Shown: in pieces, positions 22,288-34,036 of the stretch | Position numbering within the stretch: position 1 is the first letter of the stretch | Layout: every line of letters starts with the position of its first letter | NCBI GenBank assembly: GCA_032158295.1 | Contig: CM063246.1 | Coordinates: 3,195,371 to 3,259,370 of the forward strand | Length of the DNA stretch: 64,000 nt | Direction: 5' to 3' | DNA from: Pycnopodia helianthoides | Lineage: Eukaryota; Echinodermata; Asteroidea; Forcipulatida; Asteriidae | The notes under the pieces: generated by a model | Seen by the model: only the letters and a program-made list of their open reading frames with translations | The model's database searches: none | What the model was told of the DNA's origin: nothing | Position numbers and translations under genes: made by a program

Positions 22288-23373
22288 ATCACCATGGTTT
22301 TAATCCTATTGACCCAGTTCACCTGACGTCATCGTCACAAAAATTCTGGTTGCGCCATTTGTCTGTGTCTCCTTGTGTTGTATAGTGTAGTGCGCATTTT
22401 AGGCAATGCGGCATTTACACATTCTGCAACGGCGGCGAGTGCGGCAGCAGCAGCCGCTTGTGACGTTGGTTCAAGGGGGGTCTGAACTCGAATAAAAATA
22501 TTTCATGTTGTACCCTTTGAAAATGTATTGCGCATAAACAACAACAACAACGAATCATAAATCTTTGTAGAAGATTTGTATATGAATAATATCCCCCCCC
22601 TCCCATTTTCAATGAAATAGAACCTTAACATTTTTGAAAGGAACGTACACCTGTGGCCATTTTGGTGGTGGGGGGGGGGTCAAAGTAGGAGCTTATTTGT
22701 GTTTTAGTTCCACAAAAGTTAACACTAACAATAAACAATATAAATGTTACTTTATGTTTCTCTTAAATTTTGTACACCCTGCCCCCATATAAAATTATAT
22801 ATACATATAAAACAGATCACAGTCATGTGATGAAATCCAAAAGCTCTTAGCACAGAGGAATATTTTTATACCTGTTTGGGTTTTCTCTTGTAATTTTCTC
22901 AAAAAGCAAGATAATGAACAGCTGAACCTCCATCATTTTTTTCTCCCCAGTCAGTCTGAACATGTAATTTATGCTTGATTCTTTTGAATCATTCGTACAT
23001 AAATTATGCTTTGTCAGGTGTGCACACCTTCTTTAAACAGAGTAGTAAACCATGCTTCTCTCGCTGTCAGGCTTTTCCTTAGCAACAGGCAATCACCTGA
23101 CACCTTTTGGATACATTGACCAATTAGTGATCCAGATAGGAAGTCTGAGTTCACGACTCCAGTTCTTGCACGTCCTTTTTGCAGTGGATGAACTTCAAAC
23201 ACAACTCCCCCCCCTCCCCTTGTGAGTACTTGTCTAGACACTAGATTATGGATTTTGTTTCTAATTAAGGAACTTGACTATAGAAAATAGACTGCTAAAA
23301 AGCGCCTTACAATAATACAATTCCCTTTGTAGCAACACAAGTTTGGTAAATGCAGCACAGAACTTGTAAAAAA
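22288..23373. other. Intron DNA without recognised gene
   Basis: It has a G-run (22667-22679) and C-runs (22592-22600, 23207-23217). The short - strand ORFs are unconvincing. Confidence 0.35.
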
Positions 23374-23625
23374 AACCAAGACAGTTTAAGTACTCAGTGA
23401 GGAAAATTCACATTTTCAGCGGAGACAATTTAAATATTCAGTGAAGACAATACTCAGTGAAGACAATACTCAGTGAAGACAATTTAAGTATTGAGTGAAG
23501 ACAATTTAAATATTCAATGAACACAATTTAAACATTCAGTGAAGCCAATTTAAATATTCAGTGAACACAAATTAAATATTCAGTGGAGACAATTTAAATG
23601 TTCATTGAAGACAATTTAAATAAAG
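23374..23625. repeat. Minisatellite, about 26-bp unit
   Basis: About nine or ten imperfect units of the form CAATTTAAATATTCAGTGAAGA, with shortened units (CAATACTCAGTGAAGA) near 23448-23475. Variants change one to three bases per unit, as expected of an old tandem array. It has no dyad symmetry or spacer structure, so it is not a CRISPR array. Confidence 0.95.
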
Positions 23626-25725
23626 ACCCTGTGCATATGACGTCACAAGTCCAAAACAGTGCCCTCGCAGAGGTCACTGACAACCTATAAATGCCTGGGA
23701 GTTGTGTGCAAGCATGAAATATTATGCGTTGTTTTATTTACAGACCCCAAAACAATTTTCTTTTTCATTGAACTTGTTCCAGTCATGAGCTGTTTATATA
23801 TTTTGTCGAAAACTAAAGATTGGGGTGAAAGTTGGTTTACCATCCCTTTATTGAGAAAACCTTGGAACGCACATACTCAATGTATCTGTATTGCGTATTG
23901 CGTTATCTGTAAAAATTATGGGCATTGCTTGGCGTGTATTATCTTTTAGGGATTGCAGGCTACGCATTTCGCACAGCGCATTACGTACACAGCCTAGCAC
24001 AGACATTCAATTAAAAAAATTAAACATATCTGAAGAAAAAGAAAAGAAAACAAAAAACTTTGCAAAATGTTTTACGTTTTCACAAGGATTTATATTAGGA
24101 AAGTACCACATAACAATAACACATTACATCAGCCTTAGCTCACACAAACAAATAAGTGGAAATGTGTTACTCATTCGAGACATTGAACAAAATGAGATTA
24201 AATTTGTTGTCTGCCCTTTCTCCCATAAAGCATGGATACTTAATATAAAAAAATGCTGATTATGATCAAATACAGAGAGCACATCTTTTGGCTTCTGGCT
24301 AAACCATTAAGTATTTCCCCCCTCCAAAATGCTGCACCTTGCAATAACTGGGTAATAAATACACAAATGCATGCTGCAAAGACCTAATTCAATTAATGAT
24401 AAAAAATTGCCTATACGTGTGTGTTATCATCAAGTCTTTTTTGGCCACAAACTTGGGAGCAATTATGGGAATGAGCCCTGCGTTAAGTGCATGGGAAACA
24501 GTAAATCACTCCACCCAAGCTACTAATTAACCCAAGTATAGTCACTGGAGCTCTGACCAGAAAATACTTAATGGGGTTTTTTTTCTCTGTTCTTTTCCTT
24601 GGTTTCTTTTCTTTGTGTAATTGCTGTATCGTTTTTATGCGGTCATTTCTGTTTTCATAACTCATAAATTATGTTTTGATATGTAATTTTCGCAGCAGTG
24701 TCTCGGTGATCTTCATTATCTTAAAGGGATGATTAAACAACACATAAAAATCACACTTTATGATAAAATTGATAGGGAATATGAGTGCAAGAGTCAATGT
24801 GCAGACTTGCATCTTAATACTGCAAATATATTTACACAATTTTAGTTTTGCTGTCTGCATGTGTACTATGTTTTTCAGGCATTTGATTGGCCAACAAAAG
24901 TGAGTTTGTTTTTTTCTTCATAAATTCTGTCTTCCATTTTTATTACAAGACTTGAACAAGACAAGTCCCTTTTTTATCCGAACATCAAGACTTCCTTTAA
25001 TGGTGAAGTCGAGAGTTTTCAAATCTTAAATTTACCATGCACCCTGATACTTCAATCTCTACGCAAAAGACACTTTCACACTAGAAGGGGAAATTCCCAG
25101 GTCAATTTGGTTGGCCTTTTCACACTTGATTGTTGCCCCCCCAAACTCCCAGGACCTAGCCATTTCCCGGAAAGTAGTTTTGGACCTTGATTGGGGAGTA
25201 AGGGTTAAGGGATATAACCCAGAGGTCAGCGTACCGAGTGCTCACCCCCCCCCCCCCCACATTCAGGTGTGAAACTAACATGGGGTTGTGGTGGGGTTGA
25301 AATTCCCCAGTAATTACCTGGGGTTTCATTTCCTGGGAAGTGGTTTGGTAGTGTAAAACAGGCATAGAAGGATTCTGCTAGACACATTATTTTTTTTGTG
25401 CAATCACACACCGTGATTTGTTATGAAATGAATATTAAAAATCTCAAATTTTCACTTTTCTTTTTCGTTGGAGAGAAACTGTAATAATAAACACCTTGGT
25501 TTCAAAACTGTATTTAAGTAACACCATCGGATGTTTTTTGTTCAAATACCACCTTGGAGTGATATTGGTAGAAATGTCTCCATCTGAAAAGCTTGTTTTC
25601 TTTCCATTCCCTGTCTCTGTCGAGTCCTGTAACGTCGTTTGGTCAGAAAGATCTAAAGCACTAACAACACCTTCTGCTAATGGTACAAATTACAGCAAGA
25701 TAGATTTGGGGTGACATCGTGTATT
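23626..25725. other. Intron DNA without recognised gene
   Basis: AT-rich, with a C-run at 25247-25258. The overlapping + ORFs at 23659-24259 are in different registers and carry no recognised motif. Confidence 0.35.
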
Positions 25726-25870
25726 AAAAACTCCTTGAGAGTGTTCGGTTCTGAGAAGAACCGAACCTTTTGAACGGTATGCTCTGCTCGTCATCAGTTT
25801 CTCCCGATGGCAGTTAGAGCATCCTGTTTGAAACCTCGAGTTAAACTCCAGTTCTTCTCAGAACCACACA
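25726..25870. repeat. Inverted-repeat element with GGTTCTGAGAAGAACC core
   Basis: A palindromic GGTTCTGAGAAGAACCGAACC lies near 25747-25768, and CCAGTTCTTCTCAGAACC is inverted near 25849-25866. A related string (GCTCTGAGAAGAACTGG) occurs at 27740-27757. Confidence 0.5.
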
Positions 25871-26126
25871 CTCACTACAGAGATTTTAACACATGGTGCC
25901 ACCCCCGAGCGTCTATCTTATTGTCTTATTCTCCCTGCCCCCTCAAGCCTTCCAATCATTCTGAAGCACATTTGTTTTGTCACACCAGACGGTTGTGAGC
26001 AATAAAATGGATTCTTTTAAACCAAGAAATAGGATATACCGGTAACTGTTATATGTATGTTGTAGTAGGGCAGAAAGGGGAAATATGTAGGGTAATTGTG
26101 CCTCTGATGAGACAAGCAGGGAATTC

Positions 26127-26295
26127 GGCACACAGTCAGAGTATAAAGATATTTAGCTGTAGGCCATCACAGATTTGAATTTTGAAAAAACATAGGTAGA
26201 ATAACTATAAATTACCTATATTTTTCAAAGCGACAAATCTGCGCTGGCCCTATATAGCCAAATATCTTTCTCATGGCATTCTCAGACTGTGTGCC
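26127..26295. mobile_element. Foldback MITE with long arms
   Basis: The left arm starts GGCACACAGTCAGAGTATAA and the right arm ends CATTCTCAGACTGTGTGCC. The arms stay complementary, with interruptions, through AAGATATTTAGCTGTAGGCC...CAGATTTG, about 50-60 bp each. It is 169 bp long and non-coding. Confidence 0.85.
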
Positions 26296-26483
26296 TAATC
26301 CCATGCTTGTATCATCAAATGCTCAGTCCAACCCTACCTGCCGCACTATTGCTAGAATTTACTCCCAAGACGTGTGCTTACATTTCCATATGGAATTTAA
26401 CTTTCTTTTCTTGAAACACTTTTCTTGAAACACAATTGTGCACATCAATTGCAATGACTTTTTTACAGCGTACACTTACGTCA

Positions 26484-26655
26484 GGCCTGGAATTTCATCT
26501 TTGAGAGGGCAAGACAATTTTTTCATTTTCAAAGGGCACTCTCATCGCGAAATCTTCAAGTCTATGGGAAAGTTTTGAAGGGGCACTAAGGCCAAGATAA
26601 GGGGCAACAGAGGCCATGGCCTCTGTGGCTTTTGTGTAATTCCAGGCCAGCGTAC
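26484..26655 (+). repeat. GGCCTGGAATTTCATC dispersed element, full copy
   Basis: It begins AGGCCTGGAATTTCATC and ends TGTAATTCCAGGCC, so the tips are short inverted repeats. The interior shares AGGGCAAG, TTCAAAGGGCAC and GGCCATGGCCTCTGTGG with the copy at 21079. Possibly another MITE family. Confidence 0.75.
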
Positions 26656-27365
26656 AATACATCCATTTGTCGGGCACCCTACAATATGACATGTATCTGT
26701 AGACATTTCCTCACAAGCTCCCACTTCTTATTTGCCTCCATCCCTCCATTCAGATATTTTTCTCAATAATGAAATAACTTTGCCTCTCGTATGCACGGTA
26801 TACATGCTCAAATATTGCAATTATTTAAATTGCATTATCACAAAATTTGTCATAGCTTCGGTTATTTTGTCGGCATTACACTGTTCTTTTATTTAAGTTT
26901 TTTTCCTTTAACTGTGGATGACTTTCGGTTTGTCGGCCAATTGTATCTTGAGAATGGATATAAATATAGTGCTGGATTGAATTGAAAGTAGAGAAGCATC
27001 TGTAACAATGTTGTTTAAATACGTACTTCTGCTTTTCAACAAATAAAAGTGATCTGTTGTGTAGGTTTTTTCCCCCCATAACAATGCCAACTGAAATTAC
27101 TTGGCCAGGCAGGCTAATAATATCCACTTGGAGCATGATTCTATTGAAATAAACAGCAATTTGTGAACAGAAATATCTCTCTCAAGAGGAATGTTACAAG
27201 TATACAAACTCTCTTTGTTTTACTTAGTGAGCTGTTTGATAAGAATATAATTTTTTTCCTGATCATTTCCAACGATGAATTGTCTTTTAAAATAAAAGCT
27301 GTAAAGGGAATTCAGATCAGCTCAGTGATAGTTTCCCTGCCTTTTATCTCTGTGGATCTTTAGAA

Positions 27366-27545
27366 AATTTATAGTAACTTGGGGTTGAACAAAGAAAAGT
27401 TTACTAGAATGAGACTTGAACCGACGACCTCCGGATTACTGTGCCAAAAGCCAGGAATCACACCCAATCACACACAACCTGGGAAGCGGCAGCAGCCAGG
27501 GGATCACCTCAAGGGGATGTGACTTTTTCGTTTAAAACAAACCAC
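27366..27545 (-). repeat. tRNA-derived SINE, family 2, reverse copy
   Basis: It contains the reverse complement of the family tail (CTTGGGGTTGAACAAAGAAAA), degraded tRNA-like box B (GAGACTTGAACC) and the 5' extension ACAACCTGGGAAGCGGCAGC, which is shared in opposite orientation with 39470-39545. Confidence 0.75.
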
Positions 27546-27715
27546 AAAGGAAACTGACTGGGTCAGTTTTAAATAATTTGGTGTTGATCAAAGAAAAATT
27601 GACTAGAGCGGGATTTGAACCAAGGACCTCCGGATTAACGTTCCGGCGGCGTACTAACAACTGAGCTATGTAGCCCTATGTTGGAAGTCTCCCTATTTTG
27701 TCAATATGTAGTATA
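27536..27715 (-). repeat. tRNA-derived SINE, family 2, second reverse copy
   Basis: Directly next to the preceding copy. The reverse complement gives TAGCTCAGTTG, TTAATCCGGAGGTCC and GGTTCAAATCCCGCTCTAG, and the tail AAACCACAAAGGAAACTGACT is intact. This is the best-preserved member of the family. Confidence 0.8.
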
Positions 27716-27860
27716 TAACTCTGTTGGGAGGAGTGTTTGCTCTGAGAAGAACTGGTGTGGTCTCAACATTTCGACCAGTATACTCTACTAACATTTCCTG
27801 CTTAAAGCAATATTTAAAGCAATATCTTAAAGAAAATCTGAAAGCAATATTTCCTGCTTA

Positions 27861-28050
27861 AGCAGCTCTATAAAAAATTGGGGCCCAATTTCATAGAGCT
27901 GCTTAAGCAGAAAATACTGCTGAACAATTTTCTGCTAGCAGAAATTGTAAATGTGACATGGTATTTTGGCCGGTAAACTTATTCTGGTAAGCATAATTTT
28001 GTTGTGCTTAGCTACTTTTTGGGCTTAAGCAGCTCTACGAAATTGGGTCC
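27861..28050. mobile_element. GGGCCC-type MITE beside a half copy
   Basis: The intact copy starts at 27881 (GGGCCCAATTTCATAGAGC) and ends CTTAAGCAGCTCTACGAAATTGGGTCC. Immediately before it, 27780-27880 is the right half of another copy ending GCAGCTCTATAAAAAATTGG. Confidence 0.8.
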
Positions 28051-29208
28051 AGAGCCTTGAATGTGGATTTAATTTTGAGTCCCTACCTGGTTGTGTGGGT
28101 TTGACCCCTGACCAGGGTTTTCCCTCCCACATCTAAAACTGAAAATTTCTTCATCGTCTTCTCAACACAGGTACCGTCAGGCTTACAGGTAACAGTGCAC
28201 TTATGATGGTTTCAAGGAAATAGTATCATCTGTGGAGAATTTTGTTATAAATGCATCGTTATTTTAACTCTCTTTGGAAGAATTTTGTACGAGAACTGAT
28301 CTAATACAGGAGTGTATGCGCTACAACACACCACAAATAAAGTATTTCAAAAGACTACAAGTATATTGTTCTAAGTATGGTTTTTAAGCTATTTGGGGGG
28401 GGGGGGATATCCAGCAGAAAAGTATGAGATGTTGGCAACTTCACTGGTTAAGTTGAACCAACTTGCCCCAAAATGCATTTTCCCAACAGGGACATTTAAA
28501 ATGGTGCTGATAACCCTAGGCTTTCTACAGTGAGTGGCAAGGAAATATTTGAAGCGGATTTTATACTTTTCCAATTTACTACAAATCATAATAGTTGATG
28601 TTGTGTGGATTAGAACAAGCTGCCTTCATGTGAGTGCACTGCCTCACTGCAGCATTCACAAACAGGGAAAACTGGAAAATCCGAAAGCGCCTGCTCTTCC
28701 TTCCATTTTATTTTTGGATTGGGTTGTAAAGTTCTCAGACTGATTTGAATAAAAGTAATACTGTTTGCCGAAGGATTTTGCAGTACTCATAGAAATTCAA
28801 TGGTTCATGTTCTTTATCCTTGTTATAATTTAGGGGGGAGGGAGGGAGGGGAGAGGAAGGCCAATAATGTGGCACACAGTTATTCAGGCTCACCAAGTTA
28901 TTCAGGCTCACCCAGTTTACCCTCCACCTACTGCAATGTGGATGAGTCAAAAGTGACAAAGTCAATGAATATTCAGGTTTGTGGGGTGAGGTATGATGGA
29001 CACGTTTATCAAGAGAACCCAACATCTTGAATTAATGTCACACTCACTCCGAGTGCTGTAATCAGAATCAAAAGATTTATAGTTCATAGTGTCAAGAGGT
29101 CTGGATGTTGAGCGCATAGCTGTTGGATTCTGATTGAAAATGGCTCACACTATAGCACTGAGAAAATATCCTTGTCCTGATTGCCTAATTTTTTGTTTTT
29201 TTGTTGGA
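28051..29208. other. Intron DNA without recognised gene
   Basis: It has G-runs at 28396-28407 and 28833-28850. No credible exon is seen. Confidence 0.35.
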
Positions 29209-29735
29209 AAATTTGTCACCGTTTTCACGAAGAGCCACTTATGTATAAACGCTTAATTGAGATTTACATTTTTTCGCTATATTTGGCTGAAAAACTTCAA
29301 AAGCTGCAATACTAAAGCCACGGTTTGCAGTTAAAAACCTCTCATATGATTCTGTATAAGTTTAACCTCTCCACTGACTAACTCATTTCTTTAGATATAT
29401 TGGCTAATTGCCATAATACGTAACTTCATGAAACGTAAAAAGTGAGATGACCTACTTAAACGCTCTACTGGATAACGTACTTTTACATAGGAAAGGGGTG
29501 CGTGTGTCACGTGATCATGCGCGACATAGATGGCTCTTTGTGAAAACTTGAAAACAAGTTTTGCTACATTATATGCTCTTCTGTTACAACGTATTACAAT
29601 GCATTTTCGGGCCAATGGCTCTTAGTCACAACGCAAAATGCATCTATTGAGATAAAGGCCCCTTCCTGTAATAATCAATAATTTGTCATTTTATGATATG
29701 TGGCTCTTTGTGAAAACAGTGACGAATTGTGATCC
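29209..29735. mobile_element. MITE-like element with 24-bp inverted ends
   Basis: GTCACCGTTTTCACGAAGAGCCAC at the left and the reverse complement of GTGGCTCTTTGTGAAAACAGTGAC at the right match with two differences. A third copy of the motif (GGCTCTTTGTGAAAACTTG) lies inside at 29531. It is non-coding. Confidence 0.75.
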
Positions 29736-32490
29736 TTACCAATCTTATTCAAAATGCATGACCAAGTATTTGAAGTTAGCATTGTTACGCCAATAAAGAA
29801 ATACCCAATACATGTAACCACAATGTTTTCAAAAAACCATATGTATCAAAACGATTCTAACATTTGATTGCTCCGAGAATAGAGAGTCAGTGAGTCGTAG
29901 AAAAGATTCCAATTTCCCCCAAGAACTTATATGGATTTTTCTGTATGAAATTCAATTTAATGTAAAGGCAGAAGGACAAATCTAGATAAAGCTAAATTAA
30001 CGTCACTTGAAGGTCATTTCAATTCACTATTTACCCATAAGACATTTTTGCGTCCTGGATGCTAATGTAGTGTAAGATTATTGATCAATGTCTTCTAAAT
30101 GGAAAGACTTTGATGGTTTGAAAATAGCGTTATGACTGGTATGCATTACAATTCTTGGAGAAATGCCAGTTTTGCGCATAATGAACAGCCCCCCCCCCCC
30201 CTCCCCATCCCAAACATTTTGTTTTTTATTAATAAATACATTTTTTTAACAATTAAATTAAAAATAATAATTATAATCATAAAAATATTTTTTAAATTAA
30301 AAGAAAATTCAAACACACAAATAGAAAAAGCAAAGAAGTCGATGAATAAAATAAAATCAAAACAAAATCAAATTAAATAAATAAATACAAAATTTTTGAA
30401 AAAGTACAAAATTTAATAATATTAATATTAATACGACTGTGAGGGTTGATCTGTTCCATAAGGCAGCGCTTTTTGGAACAGTGAGAATCCTGCGAAAGAC
30501 CCTTGAGATCTAAGGCTATTGGACATGGCCCAACTCGAGGAGTTTATACCAGCACAAAGTAAAATGTGATCATTCTTTTGCGTGCTGTGATAGCGTGAAC
30601 AAATATAATGAATACTTACATAAATATATTGCTAAATAGACAAATTTTGCTTTAATACAAAAGGTTACCAGCTAAAATGCTGATAACTTTATATCTATTG
30701 CAACCGTGCTCCGGCTTTTATCTGCTTAGCAAAAGTGCTCCAACAGCGGAACTATGTAATCTGTATTAATTTTGAGTGGTTCCTTGCTAATTTTTTTACT
30801 AATAAACAAAAGTTGTTGAGCAATACTCGCTATTTAACAGCTTTATGAAATAAGTTTACATTACCTCATTTGATTGGTTGTATTTGAAAGACATTCTATT
30901 TAAAAAGATGCTTTTAAAAATGATTTTATTTCGAAAAAATAATGTTGTAGCAAGACTGGCAATGACAATGGGTAATTGAGAACAGCACAATTTTAATTAT
31001 GAAATAGAAAATCTGAATGAAATTTTTCGACAACTTTAATTGATATTCAAATATTGTAAGGCGTGACAGTGGCAAAATTCATAGATACACCCTCTCTCAG
31101 TTGTAGACGCCTATCCCTCACCTTATAAATATACCAAGTGGTTACCGAAGTACCATTTTCACGGTGAAAATTATTTGGTGGAATAATGATTTTTTTCCTT
31201 CCTGCATCATCGTCGTAGATGTGACAGGCCTAGTAAGTAGTATTAAATGAATAATATATATGCATGGACATAGTTGTTGTATTTCTAACTCTAATTGCAA
31301 CGCACCCAGGGGAGTAAGCAACTGGGAGTGTTACAGTCACCTAATGAATAGAAAGAAATATATCTTAAGATCGGCCTGCGCCAACGATTATAAATGCATG
31401 GGTTGCCTGGCTCTTAAGTGCCTTTCCTCAGTAATCTTCTGAGTTTAATTGAAGACCACAGTGGCAGAGATAATGGGAATTTGTCTTTGTGGCACACGAC
31501 CAGACCATAAAGAAAAGAGGAACGGTAAAAAAAAAAGGGAGAAGCTTTCTTCTTACTTATTATAAGACACACATGACCTTGAGATAGAATCAGGACTCGG
31601 GGAGCTATCTGGTACTTTCATTAATTGAAATCTTAAAATCAACCGTCCACAACACTTTCTTCGCCAACCCACAGGTATATATATTTGATGCATGCACTTT
31701 ATTAAATCTTGATGCATTCACGTATCTTGTACTTCTCTTGATGGTGGTTTGATGCAAGATTTTAAAGTGTCTTAACCAAAAGGACAGCCAGACTGAAGCT
31801 TACGGAATAGGTTTTTTTTTTATACTTCGTTCACAATCACTTGATGAACATGGAAAACAGCATTTAAGAATATTGAGAGGTATTGTGTGTAGTTTGCGTC
31901 CGCTGTAATAAATGCTTCTATGTCGTATTAGTAGGGATAATGTAGATTGTGGACAAATAAACCTTTCGGTTTTCTGCTCGTTTTTGTTTAATTGTTTTTC
32001 AAGGTTTTTTAATGGGAAAGGATTCCCTCTTTCTATTGTCCATTGTAGATGCTAAGATCTAAAGTGATCTACCTGCAGTCCGATATCTTGTCTTCTTATT
32101 TCTTCTGAGTGAGTGTTTTTTGGGGTAGTTTTTTTTTTGTGATGTCCTTTTTCATCTTTATGGAAACCTAATGAAAATTTGATTAATTTTTTGGTGTCTG
32201 ATTTCAGTTCAAACAAACACTTTTTATAATTTCTGATAAAATCATAATTGATGTATGAAATTGATAAGCTATAGCGAAATCATGTGGCAAGACTACCTTA
32301 AACAAATCAAGTAAATAGAGACAACTTCTCGAAAAAACATATAAGGAAAGAGGCATATCTCAATTTTTTCCTGTAAAAAAATGGAGTCCATGATGGGACC
32401 ATTTTGGAGAAGAACAATACATGATAATGCTTGTGTAGCTTTTTTAGTGGGTTATAAGATTTTTAGTAGAGGGTTGTTTGTTTATTCTTA
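29736..32490. other. Intron DNA; one degraded MITE
   Basis: It holds a C-run (30189-30200), a long AT-only block (30220-30430) and a decayed GGGCCC-type MITE around 30655-30855 (GCTTAGCAAAAG, AACAGCTTTATGAAATAAG). No gene is recognised. Confidence 0.35.
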
Positions 32491-32705
32491 CTAAGTGTAA
32501 AGCGCCTTGAGCATCAATTTGATGGATTTGGCGCTATACAAGATTTTGATTACTGTTACTGTTATTGTTATTATTATTATCAAGTAATAAACCACAAGGG
32601 AAGCTGACTGTAAAAGTTTCAAAAAATTTTGGGTTGAACAAAAAGAATTACTAGCAGGAGCTGAACCTGTAACCTCTGGATTGATGTAAAAAAACACAGG
32701 TGTTT
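32491..32705 (-). repeat. SINE tail and family 2 SINE, reverse
   Basis: 32495-32580 is a + strand SINE 3' tail (AAAGCGCCTTGAGCATC, GGCGCTATACAAG, then (TTA)n). 32581-32705 is a reverse family 2 SINE (TAATAAACCACAAGGGAAGC, GGGTTGAACAAAAAGAATTA, GAGCTGAACCTGTAACCTC). Confidence 0.7.
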
Positions 32706-32837
32706 AGTTGGTGCTACATATATCCAAGTAAAAACAAAGCGTGTTATAGTATTATTACAACCCCCTGTTCACTGAGCCTTATGCATTTCTGTAGCCATCT
32801 CAACTCCGTTAAGGAGAATGGACGAGAAAGTGTAGAT

Positions 32838-32900
32838 TCGTGAGTAGAATGTACAAGCTGAAGGCGAGTGCATTGTGTTCACGAATCTACACTTTAGAGT
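32838..32900. repeat. Inverted repeat pair AAGTGTAGATTCGTGA / TCACGAATCTACACTT
   Basis: Two 16-bp perfect inverted arms flank about 33 bp. The same unit is the building block of the palindrome cluster at 33036-33170. Confidence 0.85.
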
Positions 32901-33035
32901 CTATTCTCTGACTTAAACTATTTCCTATGGTAAAGTACATTAAAAGCTGTGTTTAGTGCACATCATGTTATCCTTTCAATTTGGAAAGACAGTCATTTTC
33001 CCCGTCGAACATTTCACTTTAGTTTGTAACGAATC

Positions 33036-33172
33036 CACTCAACTGTAGATTCGTTACGAATCTACACTTAAGTGTAGATTCGTAACGAATACGAATCTAC
33101 ACTTAAGTGTAGATTCAAAACGAATCTACAGTTAAGTGTAGATTCGTAAAAATAATCTACACTTTGAACAAT
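33036..33172. repeat. Palindrome cluster of GTAGATTCGTTACGAATCTAC units
   Basis: Six or seven alternately oriented copies of the unit AAGTGTAGATTCGTAACG, so that every neighbouring pair is itself a palindrome (for example TGTAGATTCGTTACGAATCTACA and ACACTTAAGTGT). Copies differ by single bases or short indels (TTCAAAACGAATC, TACAGTTAAGTGT). Confidence 0.9.
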
Positions 33173-33261
33173 AGAGTGACGACACAGAAATAGTTTAACT
33201 TGGAGTATCAAGGGCAGTCACCCAAATGGGCAAAGAATCTCTACCCTTGCAGGTACCCATT

Positions 33262-33352
33262 TACTTCTAAATGAAGAAATGCAATTATAGTTAGGTGCCT
33301 TGCCTAAGGACACAATAATTGCCGTGACCAGGATTCGAACCCACACCCTATT
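33262..33352 (-). repeat. tRNA-derived SINE, family 1, reverse fragment
   Basis: The reverse complement reads GGTGACCGAGTCA, GTGTGGGTTCGAATCCTGG and GTGTCCTTAGGCAAGGCACC, matching the family 1 head and body junction. Confidence 0.75.
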
Positions 33353-33578
33353 GACTCGGTCACCGCTATACATGCTACGAAACATACAATATCAAACAAT
33401 GTCAGGATGCACCATCCCATTAATATCATCTTGAATCAAACAATGGAAAACCCTTTGACTTTTGTTTTAAAACTTACCCTAGAGATTTGGGGTAATTATT
33501 GCGCTCTCAACAATGATGGAAACACTGTTGTTGAAAATTGGTATCTACATAGAAATAGACAAGTGGTGAAGCGCAAGG

Positions 33579-34036
33579 TTAAGGCAGAGTCACACTTAAA
33601 AATACCCCAACAAGAATTTTTGTAATTTTTATCCGAAAGCCTTCTTGTTATAAAGATGGAAATGTTAGTAAGCATCCTGCAAAATTGTTTTTGTCTGAAG
33701 TGCCCCGGTTGATTAGAAATCAATAAAAGTATGTTGAAAAAAATGTATAATCTCCGAAGATCGCCTGTACGCAACTTTTTGAAATTGTTGTGGTGTCCAT
33801 TTGAATCTTGCCCTCAATACGGCCAGAAATGCAACTGGTACCCACCAAACGCGGGATTGGCTGTTCTTAATGATAATACTGTGTCACTGTTGTTTTTTTC
33901 CCCTGTTTTCTCAACAAGTAGACACTATATTCAACTGAAACGTTCACAGGTGACTTTTATTGTAGCTTTCTTGATAATTTTGCCTATAAATCAACATTAC
34001 ATTGACAAAAAACAAACAATGACCCGTAATCTTTAA
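33579..34036. mobile_element. TTAA-flanked MITE, family A
   Basis: It is bounded by TTAA (33579-33582 and 34033-34036) and shares CAATAAAAGTATGTT, GCCCTCAATACGGCCAGAAATGC, TTTTCTCAACAAGTAGACAC and CATTACATTGACAAAAAAC with the copies at 49421, 56856 and 63513. The ORFs on both strands are accidental. Confidence 0.85.

Noticed and set aside
23374..23625. CRISPR-like regularly repeated sequence
   Set aside because: Units are contiguous and variable, with no unique spacers; the genome is eukaryotic. It is a minisatellite.
33496..34036. ORFs of 92-101 codons on both strands
   Set aside because: Largely contained in a TTAA MITE whose other copies do not preserve the frames.
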